Source of the DNA: Arthrobacter_H sp030452125
Lineage (GTDB): Bacteria; Actinomycetota; Actinomycetes; Actinomycetales; Micrococcaceae
Direction: 5' to 3' (one strand)
Assembly: GCA_052379645.1 (NCBI GenBank)
Contig: JBQSYU010000008.1
DNA: 64,000 nt
The position numbers and the translations under genes are program-made. Positions within the stretch are counted from its first letter, which is position 1. Every line of letters begins with the position of its first letter. The notes below the pieces were generated by a model. That model did no database searches. It was not told where the DNA came from and was given only the letters and a program-made list of their open reading frames with translations. Shown piece by piece: positions 1-8,010 of the stretch.

Positions 1-63
1 GCAGGGCCCCATCGACGGGTGCTGGGAGAACGCGGTGACCGAGGGATGTGCAAGGCTGGGCAG

Positions 64-606
64 ATGCCCACCCTGAGGATCGGACCGGCGGTCTCGGCCG
101 GTGACGTCCAGCAGTTGGCCACGGTGCATGTCAGGGCCTGGCGGTGGGCCTACCGGGGTCTGCTGCCGGATGGATATCTGGATTCGCTGAGCGTTCACCG
201 GCGCGCGCTGGCCTGGCAGAGGCTGCTCGACGATGAAGCCATCCCCGCACCGTATCTGGCCTTTTGGGGAAGCGAGGCCGTGGGCCTGGTCCATGCCGGG
301 ACGAGCCGTGACGTGGACGCCTCGGCAACCACGGGGGAGGTCACCTCGATCTATCTGCTGCCCGAATATGTAGGACAGGGGATCGGCTGGCGGCTGTGGT
401 CAACCGCTCTCGATCAACTGGGGGCCTCCGGGCACGACAGCGTGACCCTGTGGGTTCTCGAGGCCAATGACCGGGGGCGCAGGTTCTACGAACGGGCCGG
501 GTTGGTGGCCGATGGTGCGTCGAAAACACCGTCCCTGGGAGACTCCGGGATCACCGAGGTGAGATACCGCGGCGTGTTCCAGCACCCCCACGTCCACGCC
601 CGATGA
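64..606 (+). CDS. GNAT family N-acetyltransferase
   Basis: Predicted acyl-CoA-dependent N-acetyltransferase of about 180 residues. The GNAT acetyl-CoA loop is visible as VGQGIG near residues 103-108, after the beta-strand TGEVTSIYLLPEY. The C-terminal element WVLEANDRGRRFYERAG (about 130-146) is the usual LxVxxxNxxAxxxYexxGF block. An in-frame ATG lies upstream at 19, but homology begins at MPTLRIGPA, so the ATG at 64 is chosen. Its 3' end overlaps, on the opposite strand, a decayed VOC gene fragment. The substrate cannot be predicted. Family assignment is firm, the exact start less so. Confidence 0.85.
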   Translation: MPTLRIGPAVSAGDVQQLATVHVRAWRWAYRGLLPDGYLDSLSVHRRALAWQRLLDDEAIPAPYLAFWGSEAVGLVHAGTSRDVDASATTGEVTSIYLLPEYVGQGIGWRLWSTALDQLGASGHDSVTLWVLEANDRGRRFYERAGLVADGASKTPSLGDSGITEVRYRGVFQHPHVHAR

Positions 607-819
607 TGCCAGCCGGTCATGTTCGCGGCCCGCGCTGTCGACGCCGACGCGTGTCACCACCTCGGCCCCGGAGCGCGTGGTGGTTTCCTCACCAAGCTGT
701 AGCCGGACAGGTCCGACCCTGAACTCCACGACACCATCCGCGGGTTCAAGATCCGGCTCCTGGAGCTCGAAAACCCGCTGATACCACTGCACGGCGCCCG
801 ACAGGTCGCTGACTGGTAG
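590..819 (-). pseudogene. Decayed VOC (glyoxalase-like) gene fragment
   Basis: Reading the minus strand from about 819 gives LPVSDLSGAVQWYQRVF, the typical opening of a vicinal-oxygen-chelate domain. It is followed by EFRVGPVRLQLGEE and AGREHDRLASSGVDVG. A TGA sits directly upstream in frame (820-822), no start codon is available there, and the usual C-terminal strand (FxDPDGNxL) is missing because the frame runs into the GNAT gene. It is therefore cut at both ends. A GTG at 792 could start a truncated product, but no ribosome site is evident. Interpretation as a gene remnant is an inference from the missing ends. Confidence 0.6.
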
Positions 820-1016
820 TCAGACGGTTGCACTGAATATCTCCACGCCCGCGACTCTTCCAGCAGCTCGCGGGCCTGTCGAGCCCCGGGAACCCGACCT
901 TTTCGAACGTAAGCCGGGATGGGTATCCGTGCGCCGGGGCAGTCAGGTTCGCGGCCCCTGCCCCTCGAGTTCCCCGCATGTTCGAGGGGACTCCTCGCCG
1001 CGGGCACGAGAAATCA
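607..1016. other. 410-base gap with one gene remnant
   Basis: Apart from the VOC fragment (to 819 on the minus strand) I see no convincing coding, RNA or repeat feature here. Bases 823-1016 have open frames in the minus direction, but without family resemblance or ribosome site. Confidence 0.5.
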
Positions 1017-1415
1017 TTACCGCTTGGCGCATAACGACGTCACTTGGTCGAGTCCCTCCACGATCTTCTCGTGTTGCAGCGTGGAAATACCCCTGACGAG
1101 GTTGGCACCCACGGGCTTCAGGTCCTCGTTCCCGGTGGAGGCTCCTCCGGTCATTCCGCCGACGGCAGCCCCGACGACGGCGACGCGATCAAGGTCCGGA
1201 TCCACAAGACCCGGCCCCTCCCAATCCTCAACCGAGCCTTTCGTCTTTTCGAGGTGCTCGGCCATCGGGCAGGCATAATCGAGCCGCCAGGATTCGCCAG
1301 TGGGGTCTGGCGTTGCACTGTTTCCACGGGCCAGGAATCCTCCGACACCGCCCAATGCCAACAACAGCACAGCAACGACCACCAGTACCCAGACCGGTTT
1401 CTTCCTGATCCCCAT
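1017..1415 (-). CDS. Small membrane-anchored or secreted protein, unknown function
   Basis: A 132-residue protein with an MGIRKK basic start followed by a hydrophobic stretch (about residues 8-28, VWVLVVVAVLLLALGGVGGF) that is a signal anchor or uncleaved signal. The rest is a soluble exported domain with two cysteines (ACPM and SLCAKR). The ATG at 1415 is preceded by AAAAGGAGAAGATC, a clear ribosome site, so the longer upstream frame is rejected. I do not recognise the family. It is a single gene, separated from its neighbours. Confidence 0.7.
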   Translation of the reverse strand: MGIRKKPVWVLVVVAVLLLALGGVGGFLARGNSATPDPTGESWRLDYACPMAEHLEKTKGSVEDWEGPGLVDPDLDRVAVVGAAVGGMTGGASTGNEDLKPVGANLVRGISTLQHEKIVEGLDQVTSLCAKR

Positions 1416-1732
1416 GATCTTCTCCTTTTCACCTGAGGCCTGCGCATGCGGGGGTCTTGGATGACTGCCCGGCGCCGTCCATTGACCCCTTACCGTAGGG
1501 GCCACAGGCAACACCTTCCAATCCGGCGGCCCGTCCCCCTAACCACCGGGAATGTCGGGGGAATGCGTGGGCGGAAGCCCCATGCCTGCGCTGGAATGTG
1601 GAATAGTCCGGAGGGCTTATAGCGTGTGGGGTGGGCGAGGTCGGGGGAGCGGCGTCGGATCGAAGACCCCTGGCGTTCCCGGGGCTGTCTTGACCGATGA
1701 CGAGTCCGGAAAGTCCGAGGGGGACGAGAGGG
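1416..1732. other. Intergenic region between divergent genes
   Basis: About 317 bases between the small exported protein (minus) and the amidohydrolase (plus). Promoters for both must lie here, but I cannot name one confidently. No small gene with a ribosome site was found. Confidence 0.4.
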
Positions 1733-2956
1733 ATGGTTGGGATGGCACGAGGCACGGCGGGCGCTGACCTGCTCATCACGAACGTCACGGTGGGGGCGCA
1801 TCCCGGGGCGGCTATGATCCAGGGCTGCGACGTCGTGGAGCGTTCCGGGCGGATCCATGCGGTGCGGCCGAGAGCAGAGAATCCCGAGCCGGTCGAGGGG
1901 CCGGTTCTTGACGCCGATGGGCGGGTGCTTGCTGCGGGTTTCTGGAACTGCCACGTACATTTCATCGACGGCGTCTGGTCCCGAGCGAGACGGAGTGAGA
2001 CGGGGGCATTGCAACGGGCACTCGATGACATGCTGGTCAGCCGGGGATTCACCAGCGTGGTCGATCTGGGGTCCAATTCGCGAAACACGCTGCCGCTGAT
2101 CGCTCGTATCGAGGCAGGGGAACTGACCGGTCCCACCATTCATACCGCGACGGAACCGATCCATCCTGCCCGCGGGGTCCCGTTCTATACCAGGGAATCG
2201 GTGTCGTGGTTCTTGCGATGGGCCTTGCCGGCTCCACGGACCCCCGCCGGGGCTCGCCGAGCGGCCCGGCGGGGGCTTCGCCGTGGAGCTCATGTCATCA
2301 AGCTGTTCACCGGTTCCTATGTCGAACCCGACCGGATCAAGACCATGACATCCAAGGTGGCGGACGCCGCGGTAGGGGAAGCACATCAGCAAGGGGTTCT
2401 GGTGTTTGCCCACCCCTCCAACCGGGAAGGGCTGAAGGTGGCGCTGGACGCCGGGGTGGACGTCATCGCCCACGTCCCCGATGAAACCGAGGGCACCGAA
2501 TCGTTGTTGCTGGCTTGTGCCGCCCAGGGCAAGCGGCTGGTCCCCACCCTTCACATGTTCGCCCACACCGTCACGAAGTCCCCGACCTACACGGATCCCA
2601 TTGACCAGGCCTTGAGGACTTTCTGGGAGTCCGGAGGACGAATCCTGTTTGGCACCGATGTCGGCTACATGGACGAGTACGACACTGCCGGAGAGTTCGA
2701 GGCTTTGCATCGCTGCGGCTTGGGCGCACCGGAGATCCTTGCCTCCTTGACCACGGAACCAGCCGCAGCATTCGGAGACACGAGTCTGGGGACCGTGGAA
2801 CCCGGAATGGCTGCAGACCTCACCCTGCTGGAGACGAGGAGTGGTGACATCGAACCGCGGCACCTCCGCGATATTGCCGCAGTCGTCAAGGACGGCCGGG
2901 TGCTCCACGGGTCCGGGGAGCTCTCCGTTTCCGGGCCCCCTGGCGCTTCCCGGTGA
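1733..2956 (+). CDS. Amidohydrolase family protein (imidazolonepropionase-like)
   Basis: Metal-dependent hydrolase of the amidohydrolase superfamily, about 407 residues. The N-terminal HxH metal motif is NCHVHF. Further expected ligands are the lysine in HVIKLFTGSYVEP, the histidines in VFAHPSN and VIAHVPDE, and the catalytic Asp in LFGTDVGY. The end shows the typical composite-domain return GTVEPGMAADLTLLE. The start may be 1733 (GAGGGGGAC upstream) or the ATG at 1742; an ATG at 1697 looks too early. The substrate is unknown; relatives act on cyclic amides, dipeptides or similar C-N bonds. It stands alone with no pathway context. Confidence 0.85.
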   Translation: MVGMARGTAGADLLITNVTVGAHPGAAMIQGCDVVERSGRIHAVRPRAENPEPVEGPVLDADGRVLAAGFWNCHVHFIDGVWSRARRSETGALQRALDDMLVSRGFTSVVDLGSNSRNTLPLIARIEAGELTGPTIHTATEPIHPARGVPFYTRESVSWFLRWALPAPRTPAGARRAARRGLRRGAHVIKLFTGSYVEPDRIKTMTSKVADAAVGEAHQQGVLVFAHPSNREGLKVALDAGVDVIAHVPDETEGTESLLLACAAQGKRLVPTLHMFAHTVTKSPTYTDPIDQALRTFWESGGRILFGTDVGYMDEYDTAGEFEALHRCGLGAPEILASLTTEPAAAFGDTSLGTVEPGMAADLTLLETRSGDIEPRHLRDIAAVVKDGRVLHGSGELSVSGPPGASR

Positions 2957-3012
2957 GGTCGTCGGCTCCGGTTGCTCCGCCTGCGAGCGTCGGAACAGGG
3001 GAGGGCCATCCC

Positions 3013-3041
3013 TTGGCAGGAGGCAACCGCATTGGTAGGTT
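3013..3041 (+). promoter_or_regulatory. Consensus promoter giving a leaderless VOC mRNA
   Basis: TTGGCA (3013-3018), a 17-base spacer, then TAGGTT (3036-3041), followed by only six bases before the ATG at 3048. Spacing and hexamers fit a sigma-70 type actinobacterial promoter. Transcription would start at or next to the A of the start codon, which agrees with the lack of a ribosome site. Confidence 0.65.
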
Positions 3042-3047
3042 CTGGCC

Positions 3048-3479
3048 ATGGAGAGCCAAAACGAGATGGACTGGACCCTCGAGGTGGTGGTGCTTCCGGT
3101 TTCCGACCTCGACAGGTCCTTGGCATTCTACCGCGACCAATTCGGGTTCCACCTGGACCACGACTACGACCTGGGCGAAGGCCGGCGCGTGATTCAACTG
3201 ACGCCTCCGGGGTCGGGCTGCTCGATTGTGCTCGGTACCGGTGGAGTGGTCCCCGAGATGCCGCCCGGCTCGGTGAAGGGTCTGCAACTGGTGGTCTCCG
3301 ATATCGAACGAGCGCACCGGATCCTCACGGAACGCCAGGTCGAAACCAGCGGAGTGCAGGTCCTGGCGGAGAACCCAGAGGAGGCCGCAGATCCCCTCGA
3401 TAACGTCGCAATGATCTTCCTCTCGGACCCGGACGGGAACGGGTGGGCGATCCAACAGATGTCGAGTCGGGGCCGATGA
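3048..3479 (+). CDS. VOC family (glyoxalase/bleomycin resistance-like) protein
   Basis: A 143-residue vicinal-oxygen-chelate protein: the N-terminal half opens with EVVVLPVSDLDRSLAFYRDQFG, the second half with VKGLQLVVSDIERAHRIL, and it ends with the usual FLSDPDGNGWAIQQ. Such proteins are single-domain dimers that bind a metal for isomerase, dioxygenase or drug-binding roles; the actual activity is not predictable. Expression is probably leaderless (promoter at 3013-3041). It converges on the DJ-1 family gene, leaving a gap of only 28 bases. Confidence 0.85.
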   Translation: MESQNEMDWTLEVVVLPVSDLDRSLAFYRDQFGFHLDHDYDLGEGRRVIQLTPPGSGCSIVLGTGGVVPEMPPGSVKGLQLVVSDIERAHRILTERQVETSGVQVLAENPEEAADPLDNVAMIFLSDPDGNGWAIQQMSSRGR

Positions 3480-3507
3480 GCAGGGGACCGGAGTCTGGCC
3501 GGTGGGA

Positions 3508-4206
3508 TCAGCCGGCGTCGTGCCCCCGAAGCCGCGCGGCCGCAGCGTCGACCAACGGCCCCCGGATGCGCTGATTGCTTTCCATGATCTGGTCGACGAC
3601 CGCCGGATCCGTGCCCGGCCGCCCGGGCGCCCCGGCATCGAAGGGTGGATGGGGGTCGTACTCGATCATCAGTTGGGCCCGTCTGGCCGTTGCCTCGTCC
3701 CATAGCGTGGCGATGATCTCCAGCCCGAAGTCGATGCCGCTGGTCACCCCTCCTCCGGTGACCAGTGCTCCGTCCCAGACCACCCGTCCCTCCCGGGGGA
3801 TGGCACCGAAAAGTTCAAGCAACGGCCGGGAGGCCCAATGCGTGGTGGCTCGTTTACCGACCAGGAGACCGGCGGCCCCCAGGACGAAGGCACCCGTGCA
3901 GACGCTGCTCACGTAGCGGGCGTACCGTGCCTGGTCGCGGATGAAGGCCAGGGCCGCTTCGTCGTCCATCAGGTCGAAGGCCCCGTTCCCACCCGGGACC
4001 ATCAACAGATCCGCCGGCGGGGCGTCGGCAAAGGTCCTGGTGGGCAGGATGGAGAACCCCGAATCGGTGGGTACTGGTTCCATGTCGCGCCAGACCAGAT
4101 CGATGGCGACGTCCGGAGCGAGTGAGAACACCTGGACGGGACCCGTGAGATCAAGTTGGGTGACCCGGGGGAACAGCAGGCAGATGATTCTGAAGGGGCG
4201 ATCCAT
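3508..4206 (-). CDS. DJ-1/PfpI family protein, isonitrile hydratase-like
   Basis: A 232-residue member of the glutamine amidotransferase-like DJ-1/PfpI superfamily. The nucleophile elbow is SVCTGAFVLGAAGLL with Cys103 and Thr104, and Asp19 lies in QLDLTGP. These three correspond to the residues described for Pseudomonas isonitrile hydratase InhA. The glycine-rich loop MVPGGNGA and TGGGVTSGIDF fit the same subgroup. No AraC-type DNA-binding domain is attached. It lies 62 bases downstream of the CHY zinc-finger gene on the same strand and may be the last gene of the biotin operon, though CATCAT six bases before the ATG could also be its own -10. Catalytic assignment is by motif only. Confidence 0.8.
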   Translation of the reverse strand: MDRPFRIICLLFPRVTQLDLTGPVQVFSLAPDVAIDLVWRDMEPVPTDSGFSILPTRTFADAPPADLLMVPGGNGAFDLMDDEAALAFIRDQARYARYVSSVCTGAFVLGAAGLLVGKRATTHWASRPLLELFGAIPREGRVVWDGALVTGGGVTSGIDFGLEIIATLWDEATARRAQLMIEYDPHPPFDAGAPGRPGTDPAVVDQIMESNQRIRGPLVDAAAARLRGHDAG

Positions 4207-4268
4207 GTCCCGATGATGCCATCCGCCGGCCGGTAATTCGAGGGCAGTGGCCCTCCGGCAGCGGAAAC

Positions 4269-4598
4269 TCAGGGCGCAGGAACGAAGTAGAGGTCGGAGT
4301 GGAGCTTGCAGCCCGGGTTGAACCGTGCGCCGCAGCAGGGGCAGTCGGCCCGGGCCAGGTACTCGATGATGCCCAGTTGGTGATCACACACCCCACACAT
4401 CACGGCCCGCGCGTCGTGTTCGGCGACCGGCCAACGCCGTGCCTTGTGTTGGGCGGGGACCTGGTCATGGCAGAGGCGGCACGGGTAGTACTCCCCGCAG
4501 CAGTAGAACCGGATGGCGATCACATCCAGGACGGTTGAGTAGTGCGTGCAGCGGGTTTGTGCGTCGATGACGTGGCCGAGAACCCGGGGCCGGGTCAT
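4269..4598 (-). CDS. CHY zinc finger protein
   Basis: A 109-residue zinc-binding protein. It opens its finger with TRCTHYSTVLDVIAIRFYCC, continues GEYYPCRLCHDQ, then CGVCDHQ and CPCCGARFNPGC, giving the closely spaced Cys/His ligands of the CHY family (relatives include yeast Hot13). The start overlaps the stop of bioN (ATGA), so it is translationally coupled to biotin transport genes. Its role beside biotin uptake is not known to me. Family call is strong, function open. Confidence 0.85.
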   Translation of the reverse strand: MTRPRVLGHVIDAQTRCTHYSTVLDVIAIRFYCCGEYYPCRLCHDQVPAQHKARRWPVAEHDARAVMCGVCDHQLGIIEYLARADCPCCGARFNPGCKLHSDLYFVPAP

Positions 4599-5191
4599 TG
4601 CACACCCCGGGCCGAGAGCGCCTCGCCGAGTTCATCGGCATGCTTGAGCGAGACCACCAGGAACGGGACCACGAAGGTGGCCAGGCCGCCGCGGGCGCCA
4701 CGGGCCCGTTGGGCCTCGCGCACCCCGGCGCCCAGACGGGCCAATACCGGGACCGTCGTGATCGTCACTGCCAGCAGCAGGGCCATCCGTTCGGGGTCGA
4801 TCCCCAGCCGGGCCAACGGGGCCAGGCCCCGTTCGACGGCGGCCAACAGGTCGGTCAGCCGGGTGGTCAGCACCAGCAACCCCGCCAGGAGGATGGCGGC
4901 GACGACGCGAGAGGAATTGGCGGCCGCTGCCTCAAGGGGCATGAAGATCAGCTGGGCGAGCAGCGTGATGCCGATCAGCCAGCGCACGGCGATCAGTTGG
5001 CGCCAGAGTTCGGACAGTCCCAGACCTCCGAGGAGGTAGCCGAGTACGGCCACGACCCAGGCCAGCCCGGCGGCCCAGTACGTCGACGGCAGGAAGGACA
5101 ATCCCAGCACCACCAGCATCAGCAACAGGGCCTTGCGTCCGGTGGGCAGGCGGTGCAGCAGGCCGTGGCCCGGACGGTAGAGGCTCAGCAT
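4595..5191 (-). CDS. bioN: Biotin ECF transporter transmembrane protein BioN
   Basis: A 198-residue EcfT-type coupling subunit of the energy-coupling-factor biotin importer. It has several hydrophobic segments (KALLLMLVVLGLSFLP, AAGLAWVVAVLGYLLGGLGL, WLIGITLLAQLIFM) and the C-terminal coupling region with the basic REAQRARGARGGL motif expected to contact the ATPase. It overlaps the 3' end of bioM by seven bases and the start of the CHY gene by four. It works with BioM and BioY in the cell membrane. Confidence 0.9.
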   Translation of the reverse strand: MLSLYRPGHGLLHRLPTGRKALLLMLVVLGLSFLPSTYWAAGLAWVVAVLGYLLGGLGLSELWRQLIAVRWLIGITLLAQLIFMPLEAAAANSSRVVAAILLAGLLVLTTRLTDLLAAVERGLAPLARLGIDPERMALLLAVTITTVPVLARLGAGVREAQRARGARGGLATFVVPFLVVSLKHADELGEALSARGVQ

Positions 5192-5871
5192 GCCAGGGAC
5201 CGTTCATAGGTGGCCAGCACCTCGACGGGATCCCCGACGGCATGGATCCGGCCCGAGCCCACCAGGACGGCCGTATCGCAGCGCAGGGCCAATCGTGGAT
5301 CATGGGTGACCAGCACCAGTTGGTGGTCACCGCCGAGGAACAAGTGATCCGCCACCGTGCGGGAGTTACGGGTATCCAGCAGTGCCGTGGGCTCATCGGC
5401 AATGACCAGATCGGGGCGTCGCACGAAGGCCCCACACAGGGCCAGGAGCTGTTTCTGGCCGCCGGAGAGTTCATGGGCGGAACGTCCAGCCAACTCGGAT
5501 AGACCAAATGCGGCGAGTGCCCCGCTCACCCGCGCCTCTTCTTCCGGCTGGGAAAGCTTCTCGGAACGCAGCGAAAACGCCACATCCTCACCGACGGTAG
5601 GCATGATGATCTGGGCATCGGGGTTGCTGAAGACAAAGGCCACCAGCCGCCGCAACTCACGTTTCTGCCTCACCGGGTCCACACCGTGGACGCGCAGGGA
5701 CCCCGAGGACGGGGCCACCAGCCCACCGATGACCCGGGCGAGGGTCGATTTACCCGAACCGTTCTCCCCGATGATGGCGATCCTGCGGGCCCCCAAATTC
5801 AACGAGATTCCTTCAAGCGCAGTCGTTTCGCCCAGGCGCACGCCCACCTGGTCCAACGAGATGGAATTCAT
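5185..5871 (-). CDS. bioM: Biotin ECF transporter ATPase BioM
   Basis: A 228-residue ABC ATPase powering biotin uptake. Walker A is GENGSGKST (about 35-43), the Q-loop region reads VFSNPDAQI, the signature is LSGGQKQ and Walker B is LVIADEPT. The H-loop is LVTHD. Single ATPase domain, normal length for BioM/CbiO. It lies about 60 bases after bioY and overlaps bioN. Confidence 0.92.
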   Translation of the reverse strand: MNSISLDQVGVRLGETTALEGISLNLGARRIAIIGENGSGKSTLARVIGGLVAPSSGSLRVHGVDPVRQKRELRRLVAFVFSNPDAQIIMPTVGEDVAFSLRSEKLSQPEEEARVSGALAAFGLSELAGRSAHELSGGQKQLLALCGAFVRRPDLVIADEPTALLDTRNSRTVADHLFLGGDHQLVLVTHDPRLALRCDTAVLVGSGRIHAVGDPVEVLATYERSLAC

Positions 5872-5932
5872 CGCCAGACCTCGAAAAGCACCACCGCTGC
5901 AGGGGCGATGGCGGCGATCGGCGGCCGGAACG

Positions 5933-6568
5933 TCACCGGATGCTCTCGGCGGGGCGCTCGCCGTCCGAAGTAACCTGGGCGGAGGCGGTGACGGGGATCT
6001 GGCTACCGGCCTCCTGCCGGCGGAAGGCCCGTGGGTAGGCCCGGGCCAAGGTCATGGTGATGGCTGCGGCGATGGCCGCCTTCAGGAGGTCTCCCGGCAG
6101 GAAGACGAGACTTTGCAGCGCCGTCGGGCCCAGGGGCAGACGGGTGACCAGCGACTGGATGGGGATTCCGAAGGCATAGATGACCACGATGCCGCCCACG
6201 AGCACCCCGAGGATCGTGCGCCACCGGGTCAGCCGTGGCCCGCCATGGACGATCAGCCCGATCACGAAGGCCCCGACGACCCAACCCAATAGGTACCCGG
6301 CGGAGGGTCCCACGAAGACCCCCAGCCCGCCGCGGCCCCCCGAGAGCAATGGCAGCCCGATGGCCACCAGGATGAGCAGGACCACCATTGACAGGGCTCC
6401 GCGCCAGGGGCCCAGGACGGCCCCGGCGAGCATCACCCCCAGGGTCTGGGCGGTGATCGGGACGGAGCCGAAGACGGAGAGTCCGCCCGGCAGGCCCAAC
6501 ACGGCGACGATGGCGGTGAAGACGGCGATACGGGCCAGATCGGTGGCCTCGAGACGACGGGGTTTCAT
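5933..6568 (-). CDS. bioY: Biotin transporter S-component BioY
   Basis: The substrate-binding membrane subunit of the biotin ECF importer, about 211 residues with six hydrophobic segments. Family hallmarks are VPITAQTLGVMLAGAVLG and GPSAGYLLGWVVGAFVIG. The ATG at 6568 is preceded by GAGAGGGAGCCC, so the longer frame to 6601 is not used. First gene of the bioY-bioM-bioN-CHY operon, with two BioQ-like operators directly upstream. The C-terminal 25 residues form a polar tail. Confidence 0.93.
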   Translation of the reverse strand: MKPRRLEATDLARIAVFTAIVAVLGLPGGLSVFGSVPITAQTLGVMLAGAVLGPWRGALSMVVLLILVAIGLPLLSGGRGGLGVFVGPSAGYLLGWVVGAFVIGLIVHGGPRLTRWRTILGVLVGGIVVIYAFGIPIQSLVTRLPLGPTALQSLVFLPGDLLKAAIAAAITMTLARAYPRAFRRQEAGSQIPVTASAQVTSDGERPAESIR

Positions 6569-6606
6569 GGGCTCCCTCTCGGGCCGGAGACCCGGCCCCA
6601 CAAACT

Positions 6607-6634
6607 TGAACGACGTTCATTTGAACGCCGTTCA
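6607..6634 (-). promoter_or_regulatory. Two tandem BioQ-type operator palindromes
   Basis: TGAACGACGTTCA (6607-6619) and TGAACGCCGTTCA (6622-6634) are perfect 13-base palindromes, with centres 15 bases apart, 39-66 bases upstream of the bioY start. They match the TGAAC-N3-GTTCA/GTTAC motif described for the TetR-family biotin repressor BioQ of actinobacteria. Control of bioYMN by BioQ is inferred; no bioQ gene lies nearby. Confidence 0.8.
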
Positions 6635-6782
6635 GCTTAGCGTCGTTGCCGGCCATCAAACAACCCGGGCCAGCCTTTCCCGCGGACACTTCCGTCACTG
6701 GTGGTGGCTTGGGGCATGCTTCGTCTTCAGTGGATGACAGAACGCGGGGTGGCGTCCATGAGTGCAGAAGTCACATAGGTGC

Positions 6783-6798
6783 TGTGAGCTGGTTCACA
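6783..6798 (+). promoter_or_regulatory. CRP/GlxR-type cAMP-receptor site
   Basis: TGTGAGCTGGTTCACA is a perfect TGTGA-N6-TCACA palindrome, extended by one more pair (C and G). It is the consensus for CRP and for its actinobacterial relative GlxR. TAGGGT at 6801-6806 is a possible -10 just downstream, so binding could activate or block it. The gene served is the solute-binding lipoprotein at 6933. Confidence 0.65.
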
Positions 6799-6932
6799 GG
6801 TAGGGTCAGGTGATCTTGAGTCGCCAAAGAGTCAAGAAGATGTCGAATGACCTGCAGCGGATGACTGGCCCTGAGCGGCGTCAGGCCGATGTTGACCAGT
6901 CATCGACTCGTGACCCGGGAGAGGAACACAGT

Positions 6933-7937
6933 ATGAGAATCCATCGCGCCGGCAAGCTCGCCGCAGGTCTGATGGCCACCGCCCTGCTCGCTACCGCTTG
7001 CGGATCGACAGGTGATGAGGGCGCCGGGGGAGCCGACGGTGAGATTGAGCCCGTGAAGATCGGCATGTCCCAGATCCAATCGCATCCGTCGTTGGATGCC
7101 GTCGTCAAGGGCTTCAAGAAGGGCATGGAAGACGCCGGCTATACGGGGGACAAGGTCAGCTACGACTTCCAGAACCCACAAGGGGACCAGTCCACCAATA
7201 CCGCGATCATGAACCAGTTCGCCGGTGACGATTTGGACCTGGTGCTGGCTGTCGCGACGCCCACGGCGCAGGCTGCTGCCCAGGCCATCAATGATGTTCC
7301 GATACTCTTCTCAGCGGTCACCGATGCTGAGGAAGCCAAACTTGTGTCGAGCAACGAAGCCCCGGGCGCCAACGTCACAGGTACCTCGAACAGGGGCCCC
7401 ATCAAGGAACAACTCGAACTCCTCAAGAAGCTGGACCCGGAAGCCGAAACGGTGGGGATCGTCTATTCCTCCGGTGAGGTCAACTCGACGATCCAGGTGG
7501 AATGGGTGAAGGAGGCCGCTGCCGAACTCGACCTCAAGGTGAAGGAATCCTCCATTTCCGCCTCTTCCGAGGTCCAACAGGCCGCCGCTTCGCTCGATGT
7601 CGATGCGTTTTATGTGCCCAACGACAATGCCGTGGTTTCGGCGTTGGAGGGCTTGCTGCAAGCAGCCCAGTCCAAGAAGGTCCCCGTGGTCACTGCCGAT
7701 GGTGCTTCGGTCAAGCGAGGAGCCACCGTCGCCTACGGCATCGACTACGAGAAGCTCGGTGTGCAGACCGCCGAGATGGCCGTGAGGATCCTCCAGGACG
7801 GCGATGACCCGGCCGAAATGCCCGTGGAGACCCTCGAGGACGTTGATCTGTACGTGAACACGGCCGCGGCGGAGAAGGCTGGAGTGGAGATTCCACAAGA
7901 AATGCTCGATGAGGCCGCGGAGGTCTACGAGAAGTAG
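6933..7937 (+). CDS. ABC-type solute-binding lipoprotein (PF04392-like), orphan
   Basis: A 334-residue exported lipoprotein. The start MRIHRAGK follows GGGAGAGGAACACAGT, and the lipobox is LLATAC with the cysteine lipidated. The mature protein begins PVKIGMSQIQSHPSLDAVV and has the two-lobe pattern of the ABC_sub_bind family (relatives TrpX and similar, some binding aromatic amino acids). Motifs include GDDLDLVLAVATPTAQAA and VPVVTADGASVKRGATVAYGIDYEKLG. Its usual permease and ATPase genes do not follow: a strong hairpin closes the unit 20 bases after the stop. The ligand is unknown, and the partner must be encoded elsewhere. Confidence 0.85.
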   Translation: MRIHRAGKLAAGLMATALLATACGSTGDEGAGGADGEIEPVKIGMSQIQSHPSLDAVVKGFKKGMEDAGYTGDKVSYDFQNPQGDQSTNTAIMNQFAGDDLDLVLAVATPTAQAAAQAINDVPILFSAVTDAEEAKLVSSNEAPGANVTGTSNRGPIKEQLELLKKLDPEAETVGIVYSSGEVNSTIQVEWVKEAAAELDLKVKESSISASSEVQQAAASLDVDAFYVPNDNAVVSALEGLLQAAQSKKVPVVTADGASVKRGATVAYGIDYEKLGVQTAEMAVRILQDGDDPAEMPVETLEDVDLYVNTAAAEKAGVEIPQEMLDEAAEVYEK

Positions 7938-7957
7938 ACCCTGGCCGAATCACTGAT

Positions 7958-7996
7958 CCCGCGGTGTCCGTTGGTCAGGCCAACGGACACCGCGGG
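7958..7996 (+). terminator. Perfect 17-base-pair hairpin, terminator-like
   Basis: CCCGCGGTGTCCGTTGG (7958-7974) pairs exactly with 7980-7996 across a five-base loop. It lies between converging genes (solute-binding protein and YeiH family gene), so it can serve both. There is no T-tract on either side, which is common for actinobacterial terminators. Confidence 0.8.
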
Positions 7997-8010
7997 AGGG
8001 TTCGGCGGAC

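Larger units (their letters stand above)
6602..6932. other. Divergent control region between bioY and the binding-protein gene
   Basis: A 331-base gap holding the BioQ-type boxes (6607-6634) on the bioY side and a CRP/GlxR palindrome (6783-6798) on the other side. No small gene with a ribosome site was recognised between them. Confidence 0.6.
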
